A stretch of 64,000 bases of DNA from Hsuehochloa calcarea (GCA_036346395.1 CM070602.1:18857098-18921097); one strand, 5' to 3'. Numbered from the stretch's first letter, positions 45,113 through 57,282 are shown. The notes: generated by a model not told the origin, from the sequence alone. A program made the numbers and translations.

Positions 45113-48100
45113 TTAAACGAAAAACTTACGCAATTGGTCAATATTCCAAGAATTAGACAAAACCCTACCGTCTGACATGGCTAATCGTACCGAGCCTGGT
45201 CGGGTGACTTCGACCACAGTGTAAGGACCTTCCCACTTGGGAGAAGGTTTATTCCGATTTGCTTGGTTCTGAATTTTTCTGAGAACCAACTCACCTACAG
45301 CTAAGCTGCGAGGTTGCACCTTACGACTGTGGTACCTTCGCAGGGCTTGTTGATAGATTGCCGAACGCAACAAGGCTTGGTTTCGTCGTTCCTCAAGGAA
45401 ATTGACATCGTCGAGTCGTCTTTCTTCCTGATCATTTTCATTAAAACGATCAGTGCGAACCAATTTTTAATTCTGTGCGAAGCATGGCTTCAGCCCCATA
45501 AACTAAAAAGAATGGTGTTTCACCGGTCGCACGACTGGTCGTCGTATGAACAACCCATAAAACAGAGGGAAGTTTTTGAACCCAAGCACCTGACCGTTTT
45601 ATTAACTGGTCGAATACTCGGCGTTTGACACCTGCATTATGATACCATTGGCATGCTCAACTGCTCCGTTACTCTGCGGATAAGCAACCGAAGCGAAATG
45701 GACTCGATACCCGATCGTCCGCGAATTCACGGAAATTACCATTTGAAAATCGGGTACCATTGTCCGTGATTATACGACTGGGTACACCAAATCGTGTAAT
45801 CACGTTTTTTTGTGAGGAACCTCTTAGCAGCCTCAGTTGTAGTTTTAACAACTGGCTCGGTTTCAATCCACTTTGTAAACGTGTCAATCATGACGAAGAG
45901 GAATTCGAAGCCCCCGAGTGCTCTTAGGAAAGGTCGCAGAATGTCTGGTCCCCGGGTTGCAAAAGGCCAAGAAAGAGGAATTGTTTGCAGAGCTTGCGAC
46001 GGCTGATGTACTTGTTGGCTATAAAACTGACATTGTACGCACTTCGTCACGAGCTCTTTTGCATCATGAAGGGCAGTTGGCCAATAGTATCCTTGCCTGA
46101 AGGCTTTACCGACCAGTGTTCTGTAGGAATGATGTGCTCCACAGACTCCTCCATGAATTTTGATTAGCAACTTAATGCCATCCGAGCGAGATATGCATCT
46201 CATCAACACTCCATGAGATCCTCGTTTATACAAGGTACATTCGATTAGAGTGTATGATTTGGCTTTTCGTGTTATACGATCAGCCTCTACATCATCTTCT
46301 AGAATTAGGTTATGCTCTACCAATCTCTACCATAAGATAATTGTAGATCGATGTCATCCAATCTCTACCATGATCGTCACCGATCTGTGGAGCATCCATG
46401 TGATCAGAATCAATTGGATTGACCTGATGTGAACCATTGATGTTCCCGGAAAGCTCGACCACCGAGGGTGAATCGAGTTGCTCAAGAAAAACTCCCGGCG
46501 GGACGGTTGACCTTGTGGAGGCTATCCGTGCCAACTGATCTGCTAGAAAGTTTTCCTTCTAGGAATATGTTGGATCTGAAAACCGAAGAAGTTCTTTTCG
46601 AGTTTTCGTACTTCCGCCAGATAAGACGACATCTTGGTACTTGAGCATTGATACTCTTTCCCTACTTGATTCGCTACTAGTTGAGAATCATCTTTCACTA
46701 GTAATCCGCGAATTCCGAGCGAATGAGCTGCTCGAAGTCCTACCAGCAAACCTTCATATTCCGCTACATTGTTAGTAGCAAGAAAGTTAAACCGATGGCG
46801 TGCTAATGTGTTCGCGATGGGGATATCAGATGACTCACTTTCGATCCTCTAAGCATTAATGAACCGTCAAAGTACATTGTCCACTCGTCGTGGTGCTCGT
46901 ACTCGAGTTCTTGCTTAGGTTCTGGGTTTGTCCATTCGCAATGAATTCTACTATTGCCTGAGACTTTATAGCTGTTCGTGAGATAAAATAGAGGTCGAAC
47001 GTCCCTAGTTCAACTACCCATTTTGCTATTCGTCCCGATGATTCCCTGTTTCCAAGGACTTGACCTAAGGCATATCCAGTAGGTACGACCACTTTGTGGG
47101 CTTGAAAGTAATGTCTTAGTTTCCTTGAAGACATAAGGAGACCATAGAGCAACTTTTGTACCTGTGGATATCTTTCCTTTGGTCCACGCAAGACTTCGTT
47201 TACGTAATATACTGGTCGTTGAACGTTTTCACGCTCTACGACCAGTACACCGCTGACAGCCTGCGGCATTGCAGCTATGTAAATCAACAGTGTTTCTTCC
47301 GGTCTTGAAGAGACTAAGACCGGGGGGCTTCCAAGGTACTCTTGAGTTTTTCAAAGGCTTTGTTGGCTTCTTTCGTCCATTCAAAACTCCCATGCTTCCG
47401 AAGAAGTTTAAAGAAAGGTAATCCCTTCTCGCCTAACCTAGTTATGAAACGACTTAGCGCTGCCATACAACCGGTTAGCTTTTGGACTTCTTTCTTTGTT
47501 GTCGGGGGACGCATCTGATTGATGGTTGTTATCTTAGCCGGATTTGCTTCGATACCTCCAGCTGAAACTAGGAAACCAAGAAGCTTTCCAGCAGAAACCC
47601 CGAAAACACATTTCTCCGGATTCAACTTGAGGTTATGTCTTCTCAAGTTGTTGAAAGTTTCTTGTAGGTCAAGGATATGATCGCCTGTATTGATGCTTTT
47701 CACAACCAAGTCATCTACATAGGCTTCTAAATTCCGACCTAGCTGTGGGCTGAAAGTTTTATGCATTAACATTTGAAAAGTTACACCAGCATTCTTGAGA
47801 CCAAAGGGCATATTAACATAACAGTAAGTGTCATATGGTGTGATGAAGGAAGTTTTCTCCTCACCATTTTTACTCATGTTTATCTGGTGGAACCCTGAAT
47901 ATGCATCTAAAAAGCTTAGTAACTCGCACCCGGAGGTGGAGTCTACAAGCTGATCAATGCGAGGAAGGGGAAAATCATCCTTCGGACAAGCTTTATTAAG
48001 ATCTGGGAAGTCAATACACATTCACCATTTCCCATTATTCTTTTTAACCATTACAGGATTGGCAAGCCACTGAGGGTGATGGACTTCACGAATAAACCCA

Positions 48101-49233
48101 GCTTCGAGGAGCTTGTCAATCTCCGACTGGATTGCTTCCTTCTGGTCAGGTGCAAAACGCCTTAGCTTCTGCTTGACCGGCTTTTTGTCAGGTTGGAGAG
48201 CTAACCTGTGCTCGATCACTTCCCTGGGGACTCTGGGCATGTCGGACGCTTGCCAAGCGAAAATATCCTGGTTTGCTCGGAGGAAAGAGACGAGCGACTC
48301 TTTCTATTTAGGATTGAGTCCTTCTCCGATCAGTAACTTCGGAACTGACCTGTCGATGTCTCCCAACCTGGCGTCTCTCAGAGAAACGCCTTTGTCGAGT
48401 GGCACCTCTTTTGTCTGATCGACGGGTTTGGGTGTCAATTTTGGTCTGGAGTACTTGACCTGCATCGCAGAAGAGTCAGTATTTTTAGTCGGAAGTTCAT
48501 CGACCAGTTCTAAAAATCTTCGATCGCAGACATAAGCCATCTTTTGATCTCCCCGAACCATGATGACACCTTTTGGTCCTGGTATCTTCAAACTCTGATA
48601 ACCGTAATGCGTGGCTATCAGGAACTTTGCTAGAGCCGGACGACCAAGGATCCCGTTATAGGAGGTCTCAAAATTGACCACGTCAAACGAAATCTTTTCC
48701 GTTCGGAAGTTATCAGGACTTCCGAACGTAACTGGTAAGGACAACTGTCCTATCGGTTTGGCGGTAGAGCCAGGGACTATGCCTTGGAAGGCATATTTTA
48801 CTGGCTTTACCTTTGACTTAGGAACCTGCATTTCTTCTAAAGCTCCCGAGAATAATATATTTAAAGAACTACCACCATCTATCAAGACTCTATTGACCTT
48901 ACAATTATTAATGGTAGGCTCAACTATAATAGGGAACCTACCCGGTCGAGTCGACGAAACGGAGCAGTCTTCTTTGCCGAAGGAGATTATGGTGTCCGAC
49001 CACCTCGAAGGCTTGATGCTGATCGGAGATTCTGCTAGGTTGACCTCCCTCTCCACGGCTTTCAGATGATGTCGCGAGTCGTACGATGAAGATCCTCCAA
49101 AGATCATGCTGACTGTGTGGTGAGGTTCTTGGTATTCCATCTCCTCGTCGCCATCTTTATCCTTTTTGGAGCTGGCTACCCCCAACTCTTGTATTGAGGG
49201 AAGTGGGCCTTTACCTGCATAATAATCTTCCAA
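45113..49233 (-). pseudogene. pol of the Tat element (PR, RT, RNase H, second RNase H, INT)
   Basis: Read on the minus strand from 49233. Protease at about 48880 (VLIDGGSSLNILF). RT at 47314-48240 with DLNKACPKDDFPLPRIDQ, MPFGLKNAGVTFQ and active site YVDDLVVKS. First RNase H at about 46856-47290 (RPVYYVNEVLRGPKERYP). A second, archaeal-type RNase H at about 46543-46790 (VGLRAAHSLGIRGLLVKDDS), typical of Tat. Integrase at 45736-46323 with the HHCC-type region (HHSYRTL, CVQCQF) and IDTFTKWIETEP. The C-terminal domain is 45113-45463 (KWEGPYTVVEVTRPGS). PR to RT stays in one frame with single stops at 48304-48306 and 48022-48024; frame changes occur after 47314. Confidence 0.88.
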
Positions 49234-49242
49234 CTTATTTTG

Positions 49243-51465
49243 CTAGACACGGCAGGTGCGCAGATCGTGCCCAGCCTGTTGGTGAAGCGGGCACCACTTC
49301 TTACTCTTTTTATATCCATCGGTCGGAATCTTTGCTTTGCCTTGACCAGTATGGTCCCTCTTACCTTTGGCAAGCTTTTCCGGGATCGTTAAGACCTCCT
49401 TACCATCTATATTGCGATGCTTCTTCTTCTTGAGAACTTTCTTATTCTTCTTCTCAGGCTCTTCTAAACCAGATTGAGGAGTTTTGTCTTTTCGATCTAT
49501 AGCTTCGCTCCATTCAACTGCCTCACTAGCAGCTGCATATTTATCCGCCGTATCGAATAGTTCGGCGGTTGTTCGTGGGGGATTCATAGCTATATCCTCC
49601 GTGAACCTCAGGTTCCTCAATCCTACCTTGAAAGCTTGAATTACAGAAGATTCTGCAATCTCAGGTATGGAATTACGAACCTGGCTGAACCTCTTGATGT
49701 ACTGTCGGAGAGTTTCTTTTGGGTTCTGCCGGATCCGATGTAGATCATCTTCCTTCCCTAGGTGGTCATACGTACCCTGGAAATTCACTATTAAGAGATC
49801 GTAGAGCTGTTCTCAAGTGTAGATTAATCCGACCGGCTGGTTAAGTAACCATGACCGGGCAGATCCTTCTAACACCGTAGGTAGGTAATTGGTCGTCACG
49901 TTTTCGTCACCACCAGCCGCTCTGATGGCGGTGGTATAGATCTGAAGAAATTCTAACGGGTTCTGAGACCCATTGAATTTGTCCATGTTGGCCGGTCGAA
50001 ACTGGTTAGGCCAACGCACAGCCTGGAGCCCTGCAAAGAAAGCTCGGCACTGTGACTGATTCATGGCGCCTTCTTTGGAAAGGAGCCGGATTTTGGTCGG
50101 TTGGGGACCGGTTCCTTAGATTAGAGAACTGAGGCTCCGGCGTCCCGACCTGATCGCGAGCGTTATGATGCTCTCGATCACCTGCCTGGTTCAAACGATG
50201 TCGAAGATCGTTCGGACCAAGCGAATGACCCTCTCGACGAGAGGAAGGTGTATTTGTTCGGAACAATCTCCTTCTCTCATGACTCATTGGTTGGAAACGT
50301 CGAGGAGGCTGCTGTATTGATTGATTCCCAACATACGCATGTTGCCCTCCGCCGAGGGAAGAACGCTGGGACAAAATCATGGTTTGACTTTGCGTTGTCC
50401 TCCGTTCTCGGTATTCTTCCGTACATTGTACGGTTTGTTGGAGAATCTCCGACACCTGTCCTACCAATTGGACAAAACCTAGAGCTTCTGCTAAAGCAGG
50501 ATCAATACTATTTAAAATATCACGAATGCGCTGTAGATTCTGTACCGTTACGGATGGTCTCGGAGGATTCATTGAGGTTGTTGGTGTTTGCAGATACGAA
50601 CCTTCTCTTAACCTCGCGCCTGGCTGTACTTGACTTATTATCCTTGGTGGGGCTGAACCAGGCGAATTAACTAATAGACGTCCATCAGCTCTGTTGCCTC
50701 TGGTAGCTGGTGTTTGATTGTCCGCGCTATTTCCATCAACACATGGTGGTGAGGTAGCTGGTGCTTGATTGCCCACGCCATTTTCATCAACACATGGTGG
50801 TGAGGTAGCAGGTGCAGGACCGTACAGGGCATTACGATCAGTATTTCCGATCGCATTGACTTCGTGTTTCCAGCATCGATCCTTCGAAGAGTTTCCACTG
50901 TACTCAGTGGAGAGCTTCCCAGTACTTCTACCAGACACTTCCACGACGGAGACCGGTCGGAGATGAGAACCTCTTAAGGCCTCCGTGGCGGACTCAACCT
51001 GATACGACGAACTGCCGATCGTATCCTGAGCTTTATCATCCCTACTCGGCCCATGGCCGGTGAGGGTTTCATCGACACTGTTACCAGATGTCGGTTGGCT
51101 CCTGGAATTCCCAGAAGCCGTGGGTGAATACATATCAACCATGATGGTGTCGAGAGTGTATTGACTCTCGGATTGTAGGGCTGAAAATTTATCACCTTTT
51201 TTGCCGGTTGGAAAGACCGGGCTTGAAGAGGTTCTTGGACACTCCGAATTGATCGGAATGTCCTGTCCCTCGAGAAGCTCCACTTGTTGCAGTGGTGCAT
51301 CCTCATCCATCTGCTTGACTTCGGCGTTGTCAGCGACTTGCGAACCAGCAGAGGAAGAAGAGGACGACGTCCAATCACCCTGCATGGCTGGATGCAGGCG
51401 TCCATGTCGAGGTTGGAGTAGTCGTCCAGATCGAAACAATTCTGCTCGTCCCAAGTTCCTGCCAT
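49243..51465 (-). pseudogene. gag of the Tat element
   Basis: Likely starts at ATG 51465 (MAGTWDEQNCFDLDDYSNLD), shifts frame near 51385 and is then open as a 482-residue stretch (51454-50006) that is low in structure and rich in Ser/Pro/Thr. The retrotransposon gag domain is 49250-50064 (MDKFNGSQNPLEFLQIYTTA, LRQYIKRFSQVRNSIPE), followed by a Lys-rich run and the knuckle CPLHQQAGHDLRTC. Single stops at 49813-49815 and 49243-49245 interrupt an otherwise continuous gag-pol frame. Confidence 0.83.
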
Positions 51466-51536
51466 GATTTCATGAACAGAAGGATGGGCGAGGATTTGAT
51501 GAGCAAAAAATTCCTTTAGAAGATTTGCGCCTTCTT

Positions 51537-51553
51537 CCCCACGGACGGCGCCA
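51537..51553 (-). promoter_or_regulatory. Primer-binding site of the Tat element
   Basis: Minus-strand TGGCGCCGTCCGTGGGG starts two bases inside the 5' LTR. This primer-site sequence is common in RIRE2-like cereal gypsy elements; I do not assign the tRNA with certainty. Confidence 0.75.
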
Positions 51554-51555
51554 GC

Positions 51556-52163
51556 TGTCGCCGATCAAATCGCCGATCTTCTAGAAAGTAGTGAGACTGT
51601 TCTTTATTGCATTGAACTGACTATTACAATGAGTGTATATAACTTAGACTACAGACTAATTCGGGAGTACAAGGCTCTTTCGAGAGTGTCTCCCAAATGA
51701 TCTTCACTGTTCCGGCCTCCCCAACTTCAGTCCGCATTCCTCCTTATGTAGTTGATGAAGGGTTGACAGTTGTCTCTGGAGGAGACGCCTGTTCGGGAAG
51801 CAACGCGTCTGGTCGAAGAGAGGTGTCAGTTGATAATGTATCAACTGTTGTGCGGTTATATGTCAATGAGTCGTGTAATCGTACTCCAGTATCGCAGCGT
51901 CGCGTGGTATGAAATATATAGCACATGTTCCATTCGTCACACGGTAAAGCATATGTCTGGTCATAGATGCAGACATCAGTTCAAAAATATTGTGAGCATT
52001 TGACTGGTCGGAGACTAGGTTTGGAACTATGTCCAACTAGATTGGGTACTACGTAACCTCTGAAATTCTTACGACCAGTGAGACCGTTAGTCTTAGGGTT
52101 TACGCCCATAAAAACATATAATCTCTATATATTAAATAATAAATAAAGATTTTAATCCCGTCA
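51556..52163 (-). repeat. 5' LTR of the Tat element
   Basis: On the plus strand TGTCGCCGATC...AATCCCGTCA, matching 22198-22843. A TATATATT core (minus strand, about 51913-51920) is a possible promoter. Confidence 0.88.
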
Positions 52164-52967
52164 ATACAGTTTTTCCTCGTACGCCAAACGGCGCACACGA
52201 GCTGCTGGTAAACACAAAGGGACGTAGTATTCCTGACCCCTGATTTCTCAAGGAACACACGAACAAAAAAAACAGCAGGTGTGGAAGGCAACATTATCCG
52301 GCGTTATCCTCATGGAGACCTGAAGGCCGTACACGTACGCTTCTCTGTACGGCTCCAAGCACAGGCTGGCCGCGTGGGGAGTCGTCCCTAGTCTCCAGGA
52401 AGCTCCATAGTCTCCGGTCCCAATCCTTGCCTCAAAGGTCCAAAACCGTCGGTCTCAGATCCCATCGCAGACACGAACCAGTGGCCAGCGCGAGAGCACA
52501 AATGCCGTGAAAAACCAGGGGAAAAAGAACGTCATCCCCACCATCCGCGCCCCGTCGCAACGCCCAAGCGGCGCGCGAGCGCCGGCTACTGCTCGTCGAT
52601 CGGTCGACCATACTGGAACTCTGGAAGCGAAGCTGCTGAACGACACTGCCATGATACGGTGCTTCCTTTCGTCCCAGTTCTGAGCTCGTTTCGCGGTTCA
52701 CCCTGATCTGTTTCTCCTTGGACAGTCGGCCCGCTACAAAAGGTAGTACGTGTGCAGATGGTGTCATACTGTCTGTCATCTCAGACAGAATATTGTATGT
52801 TGGACCCTCTGCTCTTTCTTAAGACTCCCTCTGCTTTTGATTCAAGCGGGTTCCTTCATGTTGAGTCAGCACGCTGCTATCCTTTTGATTTTATTAGTTG
52901 GCTAATATCCCCAGCTTATATTTCCGCTCCACCATTAAGATTTGTAAGTCAGCTAAGATTGAGGTTT

Positions 52968-52990
52968 ATAATAATAATAATAATAATAAC
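52968..52990. repeat. (TAA)n microsatellite
   Basis: Seven to eight TAA units. Confidence 0.85.
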
Positions 52991-53273
52991 GGTTTACAGA
53001 TTGAGTAAGGCAACTTGCTTGCATTGGTCAATTTCATTGAACAGTCTTACGTGAGAACCATGTCGATGACCGTCCGATCAGACGGTCAACGGCCGAGCCC
53101 TCAAACGAGGAGGATCCCATGTATCAAACACCGTTGTTGATAAGGCACGAGCTTCTTCGCACGATTCCACGTGGTCACTACCTCACGACAAGCACCGGCA
53201 ATCTGAAGTGAGTAGGGACGTTCCCTGAAGCAGGGCTAAAAAAGATATGAAATATCCAAAACCAACACTGTTA

Positions 53274-53296
53274 CTATACAGTATAGTATATCCTAT
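53274..53296 (+). promoter_or_regulatory. Possible TATA region of the PNGase A gene
   Basis: CTATACAGTATAGTATATCC lies about 120-140 bp before the chosen ATG and is followed by a leader rich in CA and CT. Several overlapping TATA-like cores are present, so the exact element is uncertain. Confidence 0.4.
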
Positions 53297-53414
53297 ACAA
53301 GAGCAGTCAGCGGCCAGCCAAGTGAGCAACCAACCACCAGACATTCCCTTCCACTCGAGACAAAGGGGGGAGAAGTCTCTCAGGTCTCACCTCGCCGCAA
53401 CGCAGCAGCACAAG

Positions 53415-55283
53415 ATGCCGCCGCTCCATCTCCTCCTCCTCCTCCTCCACCTCCTCGTCCCGGCGCACGCCGACGTCCCCGACAGCAACACCGTCCTCCA
53501 CACCCCGCCGGGCCGCGGCGCCGGGGCCAATGTGGCGGCCCAGGAGTACCTCGACCCCACCTACCCGCTCCCGCGGTCCCCGACCGCCGCGCCGACCTGC
53601 ACCGTGCCGGTCCTCTCCTACTCCTTCAACGACACCTACGGCGCCCCCCCGGCCAAGGCCGCCTACGCGCCCCCTGCTGCGTGCCCCGCGCCCTGGTCCC
53701 TCGTCGTGCTCTCCTTCTCCGCCGCCTGCGCCGGCAACCAGTACGACCGTGTAGCCGCCGTCTGGCTCGACGGCGCCGAGCTCCTCCGCACCACCACCGC
53801 CGAGCCCACCCCTGAGGGCGTCCGCTGGACCGTCCGCAGGGACATCACCCGCTACTCCGCCCTCCTCCGCTCCCCGCCCTCCGGCGTCCTCTCCGTCATG
53901 CTCGAGAACGTCGTCAACGACAAGTACACCGGCGTGTACAACGTCAACGTCTCCCTCGAATTTCACGGAACCCTGGCTTACCTCTCCCACGCAGCGGCAG
54001 CATCCTCCTCTGCCGGTGTCGCTGACCCCAACTTCGCGACCCCGAAGCTGCCGGAGTCGTACTTCCAGCCGGCCGACCTGATCCTGCCAATCTCGGAGAT
54101 CACCGGCGAGAGCGGCTACTGGTTCCGCATCCAGAACTCGTCGGACTCGCGCTCCAAGCTCGTGACCATTCCGTCGAGCACCTACCGTGCGGTCGTCGAG
54201 GTCTTCGTGTCCCCCCACTCCGACGACGAGTTCTGGTACTCCAACCCGCCGGACCTCTACATCCAGGAGAACAACCTCACAACGCGGAGGGGCAACGCCG
54301 CGTACCGCGAGGTCGTCGTCAGCGTGGACCACCACATCGCCGGCTCCTTCGTGCCGTTCCCCGTCATCTACACCGGTGGCATCAACCCGCTCTTCTGGCA
54401 GCCCGTGGCCGCGCTCGGCGCATTCAACCTGCCGACCTACGACATCGAGCTGACCCCGTTCCTCGGCCTCCTCGTCGACAGCAAGGCCCACGAGATCGGC
54501 ATCAGCGTGGTGGACGGCATCGCCGAGTGGCTCGTGGACGCCAACCTGCACCTCTGGCTGGACCCCAGCTCGTCGGACGTGCTCGCCTCGCTCGGCCGGT
54601 ACCGGACGCCGCGCCTGTCCATCTCCCGCCGGTACTGGACGCAGCTGTTGGACGGCAAGTTCGAGATCCGCGCCAAGAGGAAGTCCTTCTTCAGCGGCTG
54701 GGTCAAGTCCTCGCTCGGCAACTTCACGACCGAGGTGGAGACGGAGCTGAAGGCGAGCAGCCTGGTCGAGTTCACCAACGACGGCAAGAACAAGACCGTC
54801 CGGCTGCAGGCGGAGCAGGAGACGGAGGTGCTGTTCCGGTCGGACACGAGGAAGGTGATCGGCAGGCTCAAGGCCGAGGCTGAGTACCCGCTCTGGTTCT
54901 ACGCGGAGACCGACGACGGCGAGAACGGCACGTCCGTCGTCACGGGGAGCCTCTCCCACACCCTCAACCTGGAGACGAAGGTCGAGTCCAAGAGCTTCGA
55001 GAACTCGGCGCAGCTCGTTGACGAGCAGACCGCCGATGGCTGGATGGTCGTCAAGGACCACGACGTGGTCAACGGGTCGGCGGCGACGAGCCAGGTGTAC
55101 CGGTACAAGGACGACAAATGGCGGTACGAGCGGATGATCGACGTGATTGACGGCGCGGTGCTGAGCGACAACGTGACCGAGAGCTACCGCGTCCAGGACG
55201 CGGCGAGCGCTTGCTGCCGTGGAAGGAGCTGCGATGGAACGGCCGCGGCGGCCGAGTGCTGGGTCGACATTGCTGCGATGTAA
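53415..55283 (+). CDS. Peptide-N4-(N-acetyl-beta-glucosaminyl)asparagine amidase A (PNGase A)
   Basis: A single exon of 622 codons, intact. PNGase A removes N-glycans by cleaving the bond between Asn and the first GlcNAc; the plant enzyme also accepts core alpha-1,3-fucosylated glycans and acts in the secretory/apoplastic route. ATG 53415 is chosen because it opens a clear signal peptide (MPPLHLLLLLLHLLVPAHA, then ADVPD); an in-frame ATG at 53247 would add 56 unlikely residues. The mature N-terminal half carries the family domain (YLDPTYPLPRSPTAAPTCTV, SFNDTYG, SFSAACAGNQYDRVAAVWLD, GVYNVNVSLEFHG, GGINPLFWQPVAALGAF). Many Asn-X-Ser/Thr sites are seen. The C-terminus is Cys-rich (ACCRGRSCDG). 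GC content at third positions is very high, as in many grass genes. Length is normal for plant members. Confidence 0.93.
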   Translation: MPPLHLLLLLLHLLVPAHADVPDSNTVLHTPPGRGAGANVAAQEYLDPTYPLPRSPTAAPTCTVPVLSYSFNDTYGAPPAKAAYAPPAACPAPWSLVVLSFSAACAGNQYDRVAAVWLDGAELLRTTTAEPTPEGVRWTVRRDITRYSALLRSPPSGVLSVMLENVVNDKYTGVYNVNVSLEFHGTLAYLSHAAAASSSAGVADPNFATPKLPESYFQPADLILPISEITGESGYWFRIQNSSDSRSKLVTIPSSTYRAVVEVFVSPHSDDEFWYSNPPDLYIQENNLTTRRGNAAYREVVVSVDHHIAGSFVPFPVIYTGGINPLFWQPVAALGAFNLPTYDIELTPFLGLLVDSKAHEIGISVVDGIAEWLVDANLHLWLDPSSSDVLASLGRYRTPRLSISRRYWTQLLDGKFEIRAKRKSFFSGWVKSSLGNFTTEVETELKASSLVEFTNDGKNKTVRLQAEQETEVLFRSDTRKVIGRLKAEAEYPLWFYAETDDGENGTSVVTGSLSHTLNLETKVESKSFENSAQLVDEQTADGWMVVKDHDVVNGSAATSQVYRYKDDKWRYERMIDVIDGAVLSDNVTESYRVQDAASACCRGRSCDGTAAAAECWVDIAAM

Positions 55284-56041
55284 GGCCTGCTTGGAACACG
55301 GGAATCCAACAGTTTCGCCTGAAATTCGTGCGAAATTCATGACTTCCAAGAGGTTTCGAGGGTTGAATTATTCGAAGTGCGTCGTCGTCCGTGCCAAGAC
55401 GGCTGCTATCTATAGACTATAGTGCATTGCTGGCCTTGTATACAGTATATAGTCCTGTGATTGTATTTGTATTTGTATTCTGTATTCCGTTATGTCCATG
55501 CGTAGCGCCGTATTTTAGGGATTTTGATCTATTGGTGTGCCGTGTTGCGTTGTGTCGTCGTAGTATTTGTTTGTATCTACCAAATAAAACATGGCGGCGA
55601 TTCTAAAAATAATAAAAACTAAATAAAGCTGGAGATTGCCGTATGGCTTAACTATTTTCTTGGATCCGTTGGTGAATGCTGTGTTTGCAAACCGTGTTGA
55701 TGGGTTTTCTTCCCTGTATGCATGCTCTGCGGCCCTCAACGAAATGAAATGTTGGCTCCACACCTTCGTGGTAACTCGGTAATGCTCAATTCATGGGCGG
55801 CGAACTTCTGGTCCATGGACAAACCATTCGTACTGTTAATTACGACTACTACGAGAAAAGGACACAGGTAGCAATCAGTCGTTGTCCACGGGCTGCTGTA
55901 GGAATAACTACGCCATGATTGCAGTTGCAAACAATTATTCGTTTTATTTTACTATCGTATTTGATTGCACACAAATATGATTTAGATTTTTTAATACGAT
56001 TAACGATTTTTTTCCCTATTTGTATTCGTATTCACACTTGC

Positions 56042-56043
<2 letters not shown>

Positions 56044-56096
<53 letters not shown>
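56044..56096. repeat. (TA)n microsatellite
   Basis: About 26 uninterrupted TA units. Confidence 0.92.
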
Positions 56097-56105
<9 letters not shown>

Positions 56106-56462
56106 TTCTTTCTCGTAGTGTAGATTCTCTTATTCTGTATCTTACAACATAGGGAGTATCTTGCGCAATCGAGAGTATGTATGTGTAGTATACGAATATA
56201 TAAGACCACTTATGTGGTATTTATACATTTTTAGAGGTGGTATGTTCAATTTTTTAGACATACTCCTTTTTATATGCGAATATGAAGGTATTTACAAAAT
56301 ATACTAAAACTATGGACTATTTTGTAATGTTTTCATGTGGTTCGCATTGGAGTATCTTATAATTAGTATATGAATATATCAAAAGTGATAAAGGAGTGTG
56401 CCAAATTCTTTTAGGTGGTATATTAGAAGTGGGAGTAACTACACCTGGGAGTAGAAAATATT

Positions 56463-56465
<3 letters not shown>

Positions 56466-56498
<33 letters not shown>
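56466..56498. repeat. (TA)n(CA)n compound microsatellite
   Basis: Several TA units followed by about ten CA units. Confidence 0.85.
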
Positions 56499-57180
56499 AT
56501 ATATGGTATAAACTTTTGCCATCCGAAATATTATTTTATCCGCACTATTCTTATTCATTTTCAAATTCGATAAAACATTATACACATTTTATTGTTGTAT
56601 GGTTAATTAGTTGGGTGGGTATTTTTAATTTAATATGAATTCATATTTTTGGATGAAATAGTTAAACTAGAATGACTATGTACGAGGATATAGTATAATA
56701 AATATCTTATTATTATATAAGTTATGATGATATCTGTATCACCGAATTGAGTAGGTGTTCGATTCGTATTCGTATTCGATAATATTCAAATTCAAATTTA
56801 TATTTATTCAGAAAATATGAATATAAATACAGAAAAGACCACTACTCGTATCCGTCGGCACCCTTGCTGCTACGCGCGAGGTGCCAGACAACTCATGTTA
56901 TACTCCGTTGGAAACATGGACTTGTAATCCACGCCGTTCGATTCAGCCTGGCAAGGATTTCCATCCGTTCGAGGATCACAGTACCAAGTACCAGCATACG
57001 GGCCAGAGTTGCTGTCCCCAGATATACGCACCCACCAACAGAACACATCCACACCGTCCCCCTGAAAGCGTCGCGCCGGCCACAAGTACAAAACTCCAGA
57101 TCCAACCGTCCTCGCGGGTGCCTCCTCGGGACCGGGCACGGCAAGCACTTTCCTACTAAAACCCGCCTCCTCCCCGAGAC

Positions 57181-57183
<3 letters not shown>

Positions 57184-57212
<29 letters not shown>
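57184..57212. repeat. (GA)n tract in probable 5' leader
   Basis: About 14 GA units followed within 90 bp by an ATG at 57283 that opens a 31-codon frame. GA tracts are common in plant 5' untranslated leaders. Confidence 0.8.
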
Positions 57213-57214
<2 letters not shown>

Positions 57215-57282
57215 CGCCCGATAAATCCTACGGGACGACGCGTTCCAAAACCCTCTCCTAAAACTCCAAACTTTCTCTAGTC

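Larger units (their letters stand above)
22198..52163 (-). mobile_element. Tat-type Ty3/gypsy element (RIRE2/Grande-like), minus strand, with nested insertions
   Basis: LTRs at 22198-22843 and 51556-52163 bracket a minus-strand gag-pol (45113-51465) and a plus-strand accessory gene (23179-44304). Without the nested Sirevirus it is about 10.5 kb. Flanks are ATACT and ATACA, a target duplication with one change. The RT start DLNKACPKDDFPLPRIDQ, DGGS-type protease, CPLHQQAGHDLRTC knuckle, a second (archaeal-type) RNase H after the first, and the reverse-strand gene downstream of pol all fit the Tat lineage. The LTRs differ at many sites, so this is the oldest layer of the nest. Confidence 0.9.
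52169..53414. other. Spacer and PNGase A upstream region
   Basis: No gene recognised up to the PNGase A leader. A 115-residue minus-strand frame at 52432-52779 resembles nothing I know and is probably chance. A (TAA)n tract lies at 52968-52990. Confidence 0.5.
55284..57282. other. 3' flank of PNGase A and AT-rich spacer
   Basis: Possible poly(A) signals AATAAA-like at about 55583 and 55607-55625. The rest is AT-rich, with (TA)n at 56044-56096, TA/CA repeats at 56466-56498 and a GC-rich leader-like stretch with (GA)n at 57184-57212. No supported gene. Confidence 0.5.

Noticed and set aside
52432..52779. 115-codon minus-strand frame before PNGase A
   Set aside because: No recognisable domain, start context or splice partner; probably chance.
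53247..53414. Upstream in-frame ATG as start of PNGase A
   Set aside because: It would place 56 polar residues before a clear signal peptide and overlaps the TATA-like region.
53307..55349. A 680-codon open frame antisense to the PNGase A gene
   Set aside because: It mirrors the sense codons of a very GC3-rich gene, is full of Glu/Val/Arg/Gly low complexity, matches no family I know and has no promoter. It is a composition artefact.
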